Translations under genes and position numbers: made by a program
Shown here: piece after piece, positions 1-6,368 of the stretch
How the letters are laid out: each line of letters begins with the position of its first letter
How positions within the stretch are numbered: the first letter of the stretch is position 1
Assembly (NCBI GenBank): GCA_036524675.1
Contig: DATDBU010000084.1
Span: 1 to 7,854 of the forward strand
Source: DATDAW01 sp036524675
GTDB lineage: Bacteria; Verrucomicrobiota; Verrucomicrobiia; Chthoniobacterales; DASVRZ01
Direction: 5' to 3'
Length of the DNA stretch: 7,854 bases
The notes under the pieces: generated by a model
What the model was told of the DNA's origin: nothing
What the model saw: the letters and a program-made list of their open reading frames with translations, nothing else
Database searches by the model: none

Positions 1-624
1 GGTTTTCTCAATGAGTCGCGAAAAGGTTTCCGTAGTTTGCGCGCCGCTCAGGCCATTTTTCTCTCCGACGAGGAAGTAAGGAACCCCTCGGGCACCCAGG
101 GCACCCGCTCGTTTCTCGTTTTCGAAGACTTCCTTTTTGAAACTTTCGCTTTCGAGCATTTCGGCAGCGTCGCCGGGATCCAGGCCGACCTCCGTGACGA
201 GGCTCACCAGATTCCCTCGGTCGAAGATGGAGACTCCGTCCGAAAAGTAAGCTTTGAAAAGGCGCTCGATCACCTCCGACTGCAAGCCGGTCCCTTCCGA
301 CCAAAGAGCGATGCGGTGACTGTCGATGGAGTCGCCGAAAAGCGTGTCTTGCATGCGAAAATCCAAGCCATCCGTCACGGCGTTCGCCTCGAATTCCCGT
401 ATGCGTTGGATGGCCTGCGCCTCTGACAAATGGAATTTCTTCGACGTCATCTCGACGCTGGGAACTACATATCCGCCAGGAGAGAGACGGAACGCGCGGT
501 GAACGACCTTGAATCGGTCCCGGCGAGAGGACGCACTCAGTGCCGTTTCAAATCGCCGCCTGGCGATCCAGCACCAAGGGCAGACGATGTCCGACCAGAC
601 TTCGACGGTGATTTTTGGTTCCAT
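1..624 (-). CDS. DsbA-family (FrnE-like) thiol oxidoreductase, 3' end cut by window
   Basis: Reads leftward from an ATG at 624 and is still open at base 1 after 208 residues, so only the last few residues are missing. The start MEPKITVEVWSDIVCPWCW is typical of the cytoplasmic FrnE-like branch of the DsbA family: a beta strand, then the thioredoxin-type CPWC active site at residues 15-18. A helical insertion follows, with the family's DSIDSHR stretch at about 98-104, and then the cis-proline motif GVPYF with Pro182. No signal peptide is present, which fits a cytoplasmic thiol or glutathione-linked oxidoreductase and not a periplasmic disulfide-forming DsbA. It lies 64 bases after the SDR stop on the same strand and is probably cotranscribed with it and tetR. 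The ribosome binding site is weak (AAAGAG about 9 bases upstream). The fold and active site are clear from sequence; the substrate is unknown. Confidence 0.9.
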   Translation of the reverse strand, partial: MEPKITVEVWSDIVCPWCWIARRRFETALSASSRRDRFKVVHRAFRLSPGGYVVPSVEMTSKKFHLSEAQAIQRIREFEANAVTDGLDFRMQDTLFGDSIDSHRIALWSEGTGLQSEVIERLFKAYFSDGVSIFDRGNLVSLVTEVGLDPGDAAEMLESESFKKEVFENEKRAGALGARGVPYFLVGEKNGLSGAQTTETFSRLIEKT

Positions 625-644
625 ACGATTTCTCTTTGTGGCTT

Positions 645-671
645 GGACCCGGGGATTTGACTCCCGGGTCC
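645..671. other. Intergenic hairpin between SDR and dsbA-like genes
   Basis: GGACCCGGG at 645-653 and CCCGGGTCC at 663-671 are perfect 9-base arms around a 9-base loop. The stem is very GC-rich and lies in the 64-base gap after the SDR stop. No U-run follows it on the minus-strand transcript, so it is not a canonical intrinsic terminator. It could act as an attenuator or as an mRNA 3'-end stabiliser that lowers expression of the dsbA-like gene relative to the SDR; that role is inference. Confidence 0.5.
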
Positions 672-688
672 GCCGAGCGCCAGGTGGC

Positions 689-1426
689 TCAGGTATGCTG
701 GTAGCCGCCGTCGATCACGATTTCCTCGCCCACGATGTAGGCCGAGTCTTCCGAGAAGAGAAACCGCACGAGCTTCGCGACCTCCTCGGGACGGCCAATA
801 CGCTTGGCCAAGGTCGTCTCGGCCTGGCTTGCGTTGAACGACTGAATCGCCTCGGCTGACATGCCCAGTTTTCCGGGTGTGAGCGTGTCGATCGGACCGG
901 GGCTGATGGTATTTACCCGAATACCACGAGCGGCAAGCTCCACGGAAAGCGAGCGCCCCAGCGCGGAGATGGCGCCTTTGGCAGCAGAGTAGAGGGAGGC
1001 CCCGGGCAAAGCCAGGAAGCTGGCAACGGAGGAATTGAACACCACGGCACTCGGATTGGACATCAACGGCAGCAACGATTGCAGTTGGAAATAGACCCCA
1101 CGGACGTTGATGCTGAACATTTGATCGAAGTCCTGCGGAGTTGCCGCATCGAAGGGACCAAACTGCGCGATCCCTGCATTGAGAAACACCGCGTCGAGCC
1201 GGTCCGTGCGAGCGCGCACAGCGTTGCCCAACCCCTGCGCGTCCGCCAGTTCACTCGAATCCGAGCGAAGCACGGTCGCGCCCGGTAGGGTCTTTTGAGC
1301 CTTGGCAAGCGTTTCGGCATTGCGACCGGTGACGATGACTTGCGCGCCGTCGGCGAGCAGAAGTTGAGCGGTCGCGAGCCCCATGCCGGTTGTGCCGCCA
1401 GTGATGAGAATAGTTCGATTTTTCAT
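689..1426 (-). CDS. SDR-family NAD(P)-dependent oxidoreductase
   Basis: A 245-residue classical short-chain dehydrogenase/reductase, normal length for the family. The start is the ATG at 1426 (MKNRTILITGGTTGMG). The frame stays open for 103 codons upstream, but that part overlaps the end of tetR and has no family character. Visible motifs are the nucleotide-binding TGGTTGMG at residues 9-16, an Arg at position 35 after the second strand (often a sign of NADPH preference), NAG at 83-85, Asn107, Ser133, and the catalytic YSAAK with Tyr146 and Lys150, followed by SPGPIDT. All catalytic tetrad residues (N, S, Y, K) are present, so it should be active. It starts 76 bases after tetR on the same strand, and that gap holds inverted repeats that could be the regulator's operator. 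The substrate cannot be told; TetR-SDR pairs of this kind are often annotated only as oxidoreductases. Confidence 0.93.
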   Translation of the reverse strand: MKNRTILITGGTTGMGLATAQLLLADGAQVIVTGRNAETLAKAQKTLPGATVLRSDSSELADAQGLGNAVRARTDRLDAVFLNAGIAQFGPFDAATPQDFDQMFSINVRGVYFQLQSLLPLMSNPSAVVFNSSVASFLALPGASLYSAAKGAISALGRSLSVELAARGIRVNTISPGPIDTLTPGKLGMSAEAIQSFNASQAETTLAKRIGRPEEVAKLVRFLFSEDSAYIVGEEIVIDGGYQHT

Positions 1427-1456
1427 TTCAACCGGGACGATATGATTATTGAATCT

Positions 1457-1480
1457 GTGTTCAAGAATTATTTTGAACAC
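1457..1480. promoter_or_regulatory. Candidate TetR operator, 8-N8-8 inverted repeat
   Basis: GTGTTCAA at 1457-1464 and TTGAACAC at 1473-1480 form perfect 8-base arms with an 8-base AT-rich spacer, 31 bases upstream of the SDR start and inside the tetR-SDR gap. The size and symmetry suit a TetR dimer site. The half-site TTGAACA also occurs once at 2091-2097, just upstream of tetR. A possible -10 for the SDR, AATAAT on the minus strand, lies 4-9 bases from the palindrome on its start-codon side. The arms are read directly; operator function is inferred. Confidence 0.5.
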
Positions 1481-1481
1481 A

Positions 1482-1493
1482 CGTTCCAGAACG
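1482..1493. promoter_or_regulatory. Second small inverted repeat in tetR-SDR gap
   Basis: CGTTC and GAACG are perfect 5-base arms around a CA spacer. This repeat starts two bases after the larger palindrome, so the two form an array with the shared core GTTC/GAAC. It may be a second, weaker operator half of the same regulatory site. The arms are short enough that chance is possible. Confidence 0.3.
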
Positions 1494-1502
1494 GCGAAAA
1501 AC

Positions 1503-2081
1503 TCAGTCGAGGGTCCTGAGAGAAAGACGAGCAGACGTGCGCAGGACGTCCGAATTCTCGAATGCGCGGGCGGCAACACTAAATCCGACGAGCATGTGAT
1601 GGAAGTAGCGCGCGAGTGCGACAGGGTCTTTGTCAGGAGCCAGGTCGCCCTCGAGCTGAGCCCGGCCGAGACGCGCTGCAAGCATGCCTTCCACCTCGCG
1701 GGCATGCTCCACGGCCGCGGCGCGAATGGCGGCATCCTCCTTGCACATTTCGACCATGGAGTTTGCCATCAAGCAGCCATAACCCTCGCCTTCACAGTGG
1801 GCGCGGATCGCGGCGTCAAAGACTCTGATGAGCGTCTCCCTGAGAGTGCCGGGCGCTTCGAGGATGTGGCGCATATCGGCGATGCCTCGCTCGCGGTAAC
1901 GCTTGAGCGCGGCATGGAAGAGGGCGTCCTTGTCGCCAAACGTGTCGTAAAGGCTTTGCCGGCCCACGCCCAAAGCTTCCGTAATTTCCCCAAATGACGC
2001 GCTGCGAAATCCCCGCTGGCGAAAAAGTTCGACTGCGCGATTCAAGACGGCGTCCTGGTCAAATTCTTTGGGTCTGGCCAC
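1503..2081 (-). CDS. TetR/AcrR-family transcriptional regulator
   Basis: A 192-residue protein starting at the GTG at 2081 (MARPKEFDQDAVLNRAVELF). The N-terminal three-helix DNA-binding domain is clear: the ARPKEFD lead, first helix AVLNRAVELFRQRGF, then the helix-turn-helix at about residues 30-51 containing FGEITEALGVGRQSLYDTFGD followed by KDALF. The remainder is the helical ligand-binding and dimerisation domain, with CEGEGYGCLMANSMVEM, a stretch usual in this branch. An in-frame ATG at 2102 would add seven residues, but ARPKEF normally sits at the very N terminus, so GTG is preferred. The nearest natural ATG, at 2086, is out of frame by one base. It heads the minus-strand operon with the SDR and dsbA-like genes and probably represses it and itself. 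The inducer is unknown. Confidence 0.93.
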   Translation of the reverse strand: MARPKEFDQDAVLNRAVELFRQRGFRSASFGEITEALGVGRQSLYDTFGDKDALFHAALKRYRERGIADMRHILEAPGTLRETLIRVFDAAIRAHCEGEGYGCLMANSMVEMCKEDAAIRAAAVEHAREVEGMLAARLGRAQLEGDLAPDKDPVALARYFHHMLVGFSVAARAFENSDVLRTSARLSLRTLD

Positions 2082-2109
2082 GACATAAATTTGAACAATC
2101 ATTCTATAA

Positions 2110-2115
2110 TGTCAA
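2110..2115 (-). promoter_or_regulatory. Possible -35 box for tetR
   Basis: On the minus strand this reads TTGACA, a perfect consensus -35, and it is conserved in the second repeat copy at 7046-7051. No good -10 follows at 17-19 bases (AAATTT, AATTTA or ATTTAT). If used, the transcript would begin almost at the GTG start, so the message might be nearly leaderless. The box is seen; its use is uncertain. Confidence 0.35.
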
Positions 2116-2124
2116 GATATGGAG

Positions 2125-2139
2125 TCGGATGCCATCCGA
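2125..2139. promoter_or_regulatory. Perfect 7-1-7 palindrome upstream of tetR
   Basis: TCGGATG and CATCCGA are exact reverse complements around a single C. It lies just upstream of the possible -35 box of tetR and between tetR and the aldo/keto reductase remnant. It could be an autoregulatory operator, or the site once controlling a divergent partner gene. The corresponding DNA in copy 2 keeps CGGATGCC but loses the right arm, in line with decay there. Confidence 0.4.
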
Positions 2140-2140
2140 T

Positions 2141-2594
2141 TCCAGGGATCAGCAAATGACCGTGCTGGCCTGGTCGCCTCTGCGCGGAGGATTGCTCACG
2201 GGGAAATATCTGCCGGGAAGTCCCGCCGGCTCCGCGGACGCAAGCGCCCGGCTCAACATCGAAATGTTGAAGGGAGTCGTCACTGCGAACGAATCGGATG
2301 AGCGGATCATCAGGGAAGTCATGGCGCTCGCCAGGGAAATGGAGGCCACTCCGGCCCAGGTTGCCCTCGCCTGGCTCCGTCATCGGCCGGTGCCGGTGAT
2401 TCCCATCATCGGCGCCCGGAGACTCACCCAACTCGCGGCGACATAGGTAGCCTAGACATTACGTTTTTGCTGGAACAACTCAAGCGGCTGGATCAAGCCA
2501 GCGCTTCTCCCTGGGATTCCCGCATGATTTCATGGCGGGCGACCTGCCCCGCACGTTCACCTTCGGCGGCATGCGCGACCGGATCAAAGCCTGA
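2141..2594 (+). pseudogene. Aldo/keto reductase C-terminal remnant
   Basis: The C-terminal half of an aldo/keto reductase is recognisable in three successive frames. The first, from about 2153, gives MTVLAWSPLRGGLLTGKY, then a helix-rich stretch with TPAQVALAWLR and VIPIIGARRLTQLA, ending at TAG 2444-2446. The second, from 2446, gives GSLDITFLLEQLKRLDQAS. The third, from about 2511, gives LGFPHDFMAGDLPRTFTFGG and ends at TGA 2592-2594, the expected family C terminus. The N-terminal barrel half with the catalytic Asp, Tyr, Lys and His is absent: upstream is the tetR start region on the other strand. Two frameshifts and 5' truncation make a working enzyme very unlikely. Divergent tetR-reductase pairs are common, so this may be the former target gene of the adjacent regulator. 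Assembly error could explain the frameshifts but not the missing half. Confidence 0.82.
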
Positions 2595-2636
2595 TTGCGT
2601 TAGGGAAATACTAATTAAATCTGGCGAAGAGAATTC

Positions 2637-2777
2637 AACCGCGGATTACGCGAATTTTCGCAGATAAAAAGGGATTGGGACTTTTTAAAATCTGTCGGCG
2701 CTTCGCTTCGCCCTGCGGGCTGCCTGCGCAGGCTATCTTACTTCGTTCGGTTGCGTCCATCAGCGTCATCTGCGGTT
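2637..2777. repeat. 141-bp intergenic element with terminal inverted repeats
   Basis: The ends AACCGCGGAT (2637-2646) and ATCTGCGGTT (2768-2777) are inverted repeats matching at 9 of 10 positions. Inside are CGCGAATTTTCGCAG, a run of A's, and the perfect 12-base palindrome GCCTGCGCAGGC at 2722-2733. It lies between the convergent 3' ends of the aldo/keto reductase remnant and the aldehyde dehydrogenase, a usual place for a miniature inverted-repeat or REP-like element. There is no coding potential and no clear target duplication. I recall similar sequences between genes of Verrucomicrobiota, but could not check. It may also help end transcription from both sides. Confidence 0.5.
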
Positions 2778-2792
2778 TGGATCAGGGTTTTC

Positions 2793-4157
2793 CTAACCTG
2801 CCAGCCATTTGAGAAGCTTCAGTTTCAAGGAGGTGTGGGGATAATATTTGATGCCCGGTTCAAACCATGAGGGTTTGTCCAAAACGCTCTTATAGTGTGA
2901 GAATGTGCTGAATCCCGCTTCTCCATGATACCGCCCCACGCCACTCCCGCCGACACCTCCAAAGGGCAGGTTGCCATTCGAGATGTGCATCAAGGCATCA
3001 TTGACGCATCCGCCGCCGAATGAAATTTCCCGCAGGATCTTTTCCTTTGTTTCTCCGGACTTCGTAAACAAATACAGGGAGAGCGGTTTGGGGCGTTCCT
3101 TGATTTTCACGATGGGCTCGTCCACATCGGTGAAAGCGATGACGGGCAGGACGGGGCCGAAGATTTCCTCGGACATGATCTTGTCCTCGAAATCGACATT
3201 CGCCATCACGGTGGGGGGAATAGTCCGGTTGTCGGCCGTGGCGTCTCCCGCGTAATAGACCTTCGCCGGGTCGATCATCCCGAGGATCCTCGCGGCATTT
3301 TTTTCATTGATGATTTGCACGTAATTGCCATTCGAAATCGAAAAATTCGACGAGACGATCTCCTTCCTCACCTTCTCAAGGAAGGTCTTTTCGATGGCTT
3401 TGTGCACAAGGACGTAGTCTGGGGCAATGCAGGTTTGACCGGCATTGATGAACTTCGCCCACACCAGCCGCTTGATGGAGGCATCCAGGTCGCAATCCTC
3501 CATGAAGATCGCCGGACTCTTACCTCCCAGCTCCAAAGTGACCGGAGTCAGATTCTTGGCGGCCGCTTGATAGACGATCTTTCCCACGGTTGTGCTTCCG
3601 GTAAAAAAGATTTTGTCGAATTTCTGATCCAATAGCGCCGTGGTCTCGGGAACCCCTCCTTCGACCACGGTGAAATAATTCGGATCGAACGTGTCATTGA
3701 TCATCTTCGCAAGCGCCGAACTGGTGGCCGCCGCCAGTTCGCTGGGCTTCAAAACGATGGTATTCCCCGTGGTCATCGCCGCCACGACCGGCGCCAATGA
3801 CAACTGGACAGGATAATTCCACGCGCCGATGACCAAACTCACCCCGAGCGGCTCGGGAAGAATGTAGCTCCTTGCCGGCCAATTCAGCAGATTGGTGCGG
3901 ACCTTTTTCGGGGACGCCCATGCGGAAACTTTTTCGAGCGCCAGCTTGAGGTCATCATACAAAACCAGGAATTCCGTCAGAAAGGAGTCGAATTCCGATT
4001 TTCTGTAATCGGCATAAATGGCTTCATAAATGAGCTTCTCGTTCTTCTTTAACACGGAGTGAAACTCCCTGAGCCGGTCGATCCGAAAGGCGATGGGTTT
4101 CGTGGCGTTGGAATTGAAGAACTGGCGCTGATTTTTGATTAACAGGTTTGCGTCCAT
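2793..4157 (-). CDS. Class-3-like NAD(P)-dependent aldehyde dehydrogenase
   Basis: A 454-residue enzyme oxidising aldehydes to carboxylic acids. The start chosen is the ATG at 4157 (MDANLLIKNQRQFF), which gives the usual N terminus and length of the class-3 (ALDH3/coniferyl and fatty aldehyde dehydrogenase) branch. An in-frame ATG at 4214 would add 19 atypical residues and overlap the upstream gene by 16 bases. Motifs seen: GAWNYP with Asn114, KPSE with Lys137, GSTTVGK at 187-193, TLELGG with the general base Glu209, catalytic Cys243 in NAGQTCIAPD, EEIFGPVLP, and the C-terminal GGVGGSGVGRYHGEAGF with FSHYKSV. All catalytic residues are intact. No membrane anchor is evident at the C terminus. 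It is last in the marR-SDR-DUF5069-like operon, 41 bases after its neighbour, so aldehyde detoxification or catabolism is the likely role. Codon use looks more AT-rich than in the two SDR genes. Confidence 0.95.
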   Translation of the reverse strand: MDANLLIKNQRQFFNSNATKPIAFRIDRLREFHSVLKKNEKLIYEAIYADYRKSEFDSFLTEFLVLYDDLKLALEKVSAWASPKKVRTNLLNWPARSYILPEPLGVSLVIGAWNYPVQLSLAPVVAAMTTGNTIVLKPSELAAATSSALAKMINDTFDPNYFTVVEGGVPETTALLDQKFDKIFFTGSTTVGKIVYQAAAKNLTPVTLELGGKSPAIFMEDCDLDASIKRLVWAKFINAGQTCIAPDYVLVHKAIEKTFLEKVRKEIVSSNFSISNGNYVQIINEKNAARILGMIDPAKVYYAGDATADNRTIPPTVMANVDFEDKIMSEEIFGPVLPVIAFTDVDEPIVKIKERPKPLSLYLFTKSGETKEKILREISFGGGCVNDALMHISNGNLPFGGVGGSGVGRYHGEAGFSTFSHYKSVLDKPSWFEPGIKYYPHTSLKLKLLKWLAG

Positions 4158-4198
4158 GGCTTGTTTGTCGTGTTCGATGGGTGATGAACGGTGCAATG

Positions 4199-4672
4199 TC
4201 AGGTGTCTTTCCATGACCGCGAAATTCGGTAAACCAGGGCCACGGGGGGCATGACCACCCAGTTGTATAAGACCTTGATCACTTCGGTGAACGGTCCCGA
4301 TTGCCGGTGGTCTTCATCCGCGTTCCACATGGGAATGAAGAGAACGTTCACGACAGGAAAGCGGCGATTCCAGTGAGCGATGTCGTCCGCGGTGCGACCG
4401 CTTTCGGCGATCAGGGTGTTTGCAACCAGTTCGTCCGACTGGGATTCTTTGAGCAATTGGCAGAGACGGCGTTCGTTCGTGCGCAGAAACCTCAGAAGCC
4501 GCCAATCGGAGAAATCCACATCACCGAACAGGAATCCATTGAGGAGATCATGCCCTTTTTCGCGTGACTGGATATATCTCCGTCCCTTGTCGAGCATTCT
4601 GGGAAGCCAGAGGCACCCTTGCACAGTGGCGCTCCATGGCCTTGGTTTCCAGTTCCCTGATGCGTCCCTCAT
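4199..4672 (-). CDS. DUF5069-like protein of unknown function
   Basis: A 157-residue soluble protein starting at the ATG at 4672; a TGA lies in frame five codons upstream, so no longer start exists. The stretch LPRMLDKGRRYIQ at residues 23-35, the FLFGDVDFSDWRLLRFL segment from about 47 and the later ESGRTADDIAHWNRRF match my memory of the DUF5069 pattern (a leading L-R-x-hydrophobic-D-K-x-R motif, an F-rich middle, and a 'D-E-E-I/hydrophobic-W' end). The C-terminal 50 residues, including VIKVLYNWVVMPPVALVYRI, go beyond that and are moderately hydrophobic, perhaps a membrane-touching helix. No catalytic residues can be named. It lies between the SDR (95 bases away) and the aldehyde dehydrogenase (41 bases away) on the same strand, so a helper role in the same response is possible. 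The family call is from recall and is moderate; the gene itself is fairly sure. Confidence 0.7.
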   Translation of the reverse strand: MRDASGNWKPRPWSATVQGCLWLPRMLDKGRRYIQSREKGHDLLNGFLFGDVDFSDWRLLRFLRTNERRLCQLLKESQSDELVANTLIAESGRTADDIAHWNRRFPVVNVLFIPMWNADEDHRQSGPFTEVIKVLYNWVVMPPVALVYRISRSWKDT

Positions 4673-4767
4673 GCTTGGCTTTCAGACCGGCTTTCGTTAA
4701 ACCAGCAGGCGGCGGAGTGCTGCGTGATCTGAAGTTTTCATGCGGAGTTGTCAGGGCAAAATGCGAA

Positions 4768-5523
4768 TCAACGGAGGCCGCCGGCCAGGTAGAGCGTTTC
4801 ACCGGTCATCCACGCCGAATCAGAGGACGCGAGAAAAACCACGCCAGGTGCGATGTCCTGCGGCTGGCCGATGCGGCCCAGGGGGGTGATGGCAGCGACG
4901 GCTTCAGATGCCCCGACCATACCCGCCGAGTGCGTGCCCTCCGTTTCAATGAGGCCGGGATTGACCGAGTTCACGCGGATTTTGCGCGACCCGAGTTCCT
5001 TCGCAAAGGTGCGGGTGAGGCCGTCCACAGCCGACTTGGTCGCGTTGTAAACCGCAGTGCCGGCCGGTGAGAGAGTGCTGACAACAGAGCTGGTGTTGAT
5101 GATGCTACCGCCCTCCGGCCCGAAGTGGTTGAGCGCTTCCTGGGTGGTAAGGATGAGGCCGAGGACGTTGAGGTTGAAATGGCGGTGAAAGTGCTCCTCG
5201 GTGATCTGGCCAATGGGCGCGATTTCGTAGATGCCGGCGTTGTTCACAAGGATGTCGAGCTGGCCGAACGCCTTCTTTGACTCTTCAAAGAGTCGCTCGA
5301 TCTCCGCCTTGTTGGCGACGTTCGCCTGCACCGCAATCGCCTTGCCACCGTTCGCTTCGATTTCGGCCACCACGGCCTCGGCCCCCGCCTTGCTGGATGC
5401 GTAATTGACGACGACGGATGCGCCTTCGGCAGCCAGGGCTCTGGCAATGGCGGTGCCGATGCCCTTGGACGCTCCGGTGACGACGGCGACTTTGCCGGTT
5501 AGTTTCTTCGAGTGGGTGGACAT
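4768..5523 (-). CDS. SDR-family oxidoreductase (FabG/glucose dehydrogenase-like)
   Basis: A 251-residue classical SDR from the ATG at 5523. The coenzyme motif TGASKGIG is at residues 16-23, followed by VVVNYASSKAGAE, whose Asn-Tyr-Ala-Ser pattern after strand 2 is common in NADP(H)-using FabG-like enzymes. NNAG is at 94-97, Asn119, Ser146, and Tyr159 with Lys163 in YNATK complete the catalytic tetrad; VNPGLIETEG follows. The C terminus DSAWMTGETLYLAGG is the standard SDR end. It follows marR by 39 bases on the same strand, the usual layout of a MarR-controlled oxidoreductase, and is followed by the DUF5069-like gene. The ribosome binding site is weak (GAAAG about 11 bases upstream). Its exact substrate cannot be read from sequence; many such enzymes are annotated as 3-oxoacyl-ACP or glucose dehydrogenases without support. 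It shares the family but not close sequence with the SDR at 689-1426. Confidence 0.94.
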   Translation of the reverse strand: MSTHSKKLTGKVAVVTGASKGIGTAIARALAAEGASVVVNYASSKAGAEAVVAEIEANGGKAIAVQANVANKAEIERLFEESKKAFGQLDILVNNAGIYEIAPIGQITEEHFHRHFNLNVLGLILTTQEALNHFGPEGGSIINTSSVVSTLSPAGTAVYNATKSAVDGLTRTFAKELGSRKIRVNSVNPGLIETEGTHSAGMVGASEAVAAITPLGRIGQPQDIAPGVVFLASSDSAWMTGETLYLAGGLR

Positions 5524-5562
5524 GATGTTTATCTTTCGTGTTTTGTTGATTTGATTTGCGGT

Positions 5563-6039
5563 TCAGTTCCGGCTTTCAGGGGAAAAATCGGTGGTAGCCA
5601 GCGTGAGCAGGGCATGGCGGAGGTCGGCCGTGGGTTGGGCTCCGAAAGCGGACTCAAACCGCGCCTGCACTCCCCTCCAAAGCACCGCCGCCTCCTCCAA
5701 CTTCGATTTGCCCTTTTCCGTGATTTGAACGTGGCGGCTGCGGCGATCCTGCTCGCTCGGGCGGAGCGTGATGAATCCCTCCCGCTCCAGGGGCCGAAGA
5801 TTATGGCCCAGCGTGGACCGATCCATCACCATCGCCCTGGCCACCTCATGCATGGTTGGCGGACGGCTCGTGCGGCGATTTATCTCAGCGAGCAGCGAAA
5901 ACTGGGTTGTTTTCAAGCCAGCGGCCGACAGGGCTGCATCATAGAGCTGCGAAACGTGTCGGGCAGCCTTGCGAAGGACCGCACAGTGACAGGGGCTGAA
6001 AATTGCGCTGAAGGCTTCGCTCATTGCAAATACGGGCAT
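5563..6039 (-). CDS. MarR-family transcriptional regulator with Cys-His-Cys motif
   Basis: A 158-residue winged helix-turn-helix regulator, usual MarR length. The start is the ATG at 6039 (MPVFAMSEAF), preceded by an AGGA about 12 bases away; an ATG at 6024 is an alternative with no ribosome binding site. After the N-terminal helix containing PCHCAVLRKAARHVSQLYD (Cys17, His18, Cys19) come GLKTTQFSLLAEI, the recognition region TMHEVARAMVMDRSTLGHNL, and the wing REGFITLRPSEQDRRSRHV with the DxRS-type motif, then a long C-terminal helix. The paired cysteines are in the dimer-forming part and could sense oxidants or electrophiles, as in other thiol-based MarR proteins; that is inference. It is the first gene of the marR-SDR-DUF5069-aldehyde dehydrogenase operon and most likely represses it. 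Confidence 0.93.
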   Translation of the reverse strand: MPVFAMSEAFSAIFSPCHCAVLRKAARHVSQLYDAALSAAGLKTTQFSLLAEINRRTSRPPTMHEVARAMVMDRSTLGHNLRPLEREGFITLRPSEQDRRSRHVQITEKGKSKLEEAAVLWRGVQARFESAFGAQPTADLRHALLTLATTDFSPESRN

Positions 6040-6045
6040 ATACCC
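6034..6045. promoter_or_regulatory. Near-palindrome at the marR start codon
   Basis: GGGCATATACCC pairs in five of six positions and overlaps the marR ATG. Binding here would block translation start or transcription, so it could be an autoregulatory site. It is short and imperfect; treat as a weak candidate. Confidence 0.2.
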
Positions 6046-6368
6046 ATTTTTTCCTGCCGTCAATCTACAGATGCGCAAAATCCCGATTATCATCGCCGGG
6101 GAAGTCGCTCCAAAGCGTGTCGTCCGGCGTGAGCGAGTCTGGCCGTTGGGCAAGCTCCATTTCAAAATTGCAAGACGGCCTCGACCGCGAAGAAGTGAAT
6201 GGTTTCGGCGGGGCCGGTTTTCCGAATGAATGAGCCCGGTCTATCCTGTCGTTCCCCCCCAAAGTGGAATAACGTCTTTCGGCCCTCGACCTGCGCCTGA
6301 AACCGTTGCTGATCCACATCTCCGATTGGTCGCACTTGTCCGGCTTGGTCGCTTTCGCCGCCAGACAA
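6046..6368. other. Stretch with no convincing gene
   Basis: This roughly 320-base region between marR and the first cyclophilin-like remnant should hold the marR promoter at its left end. A plus-strand ORF at 6071-6229 (52 residues, starting MRKIPIIIAGEVAPKRVV, then very Arg-rich) resembles no family I know and lacks a ribosome binding site. Minus-strand frames through 6443 are open but have unnatural composition. The part just before 6369 reads LLIHISDWSHLSGLVAFAAR in frame with the remnant, but I could not place it. Probably decayed coding DNA. Confidence 0.5.

Larger units (their letters stand above)
1997..2142. repeat. Direct repeat, copy 1: tetR start region
   Basis: This stretch matches 6932-7080 in the same orientation. 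It covers roughly the first 28 codons of the intact tetR plus about 60 bases of its upstream DNA. The 39 bases from 2004 are identical between copies; over the best 127 bases I count about ten mismatches and one single-base indel, near 91% identity by eye. The match weakens after about 2133. The duplication spans coding and non-coding DNA alike, so it is a DNA-level copy and not just conserved protein sequence. Confidence 0.85.

Noticed and set aside
1427..1735. N-terminal extension of the first SDR to an ATG at 1735
   Set aside because: It overlaps the end of tetR, lacks SDR character, and the TGxxxGxG motif would start far too late; the ATG at 1426 fits the family.
2105..2110. TATAAT on the plus strand as a promoter for the aldo/keto reductase remnant
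   Set aside because: No -35 at a usual distance, and the downstream gene has no start; TTGAAC is only eight bases away.
4158..4214. Longer aldehyde dehydrogenase start at 4214
   Set aside because: Adds 19 residues unlike the family and overlaps the upstream gene by 16 bases; the ATG at 4157 gives the usual N terminus.
6040..6165. Longer marR start at 6165
   Set aside because: The added 42 residues are Arg-rich and unlike MarR; the ATG at 6039 has an AGGA upstream and gives normal length.
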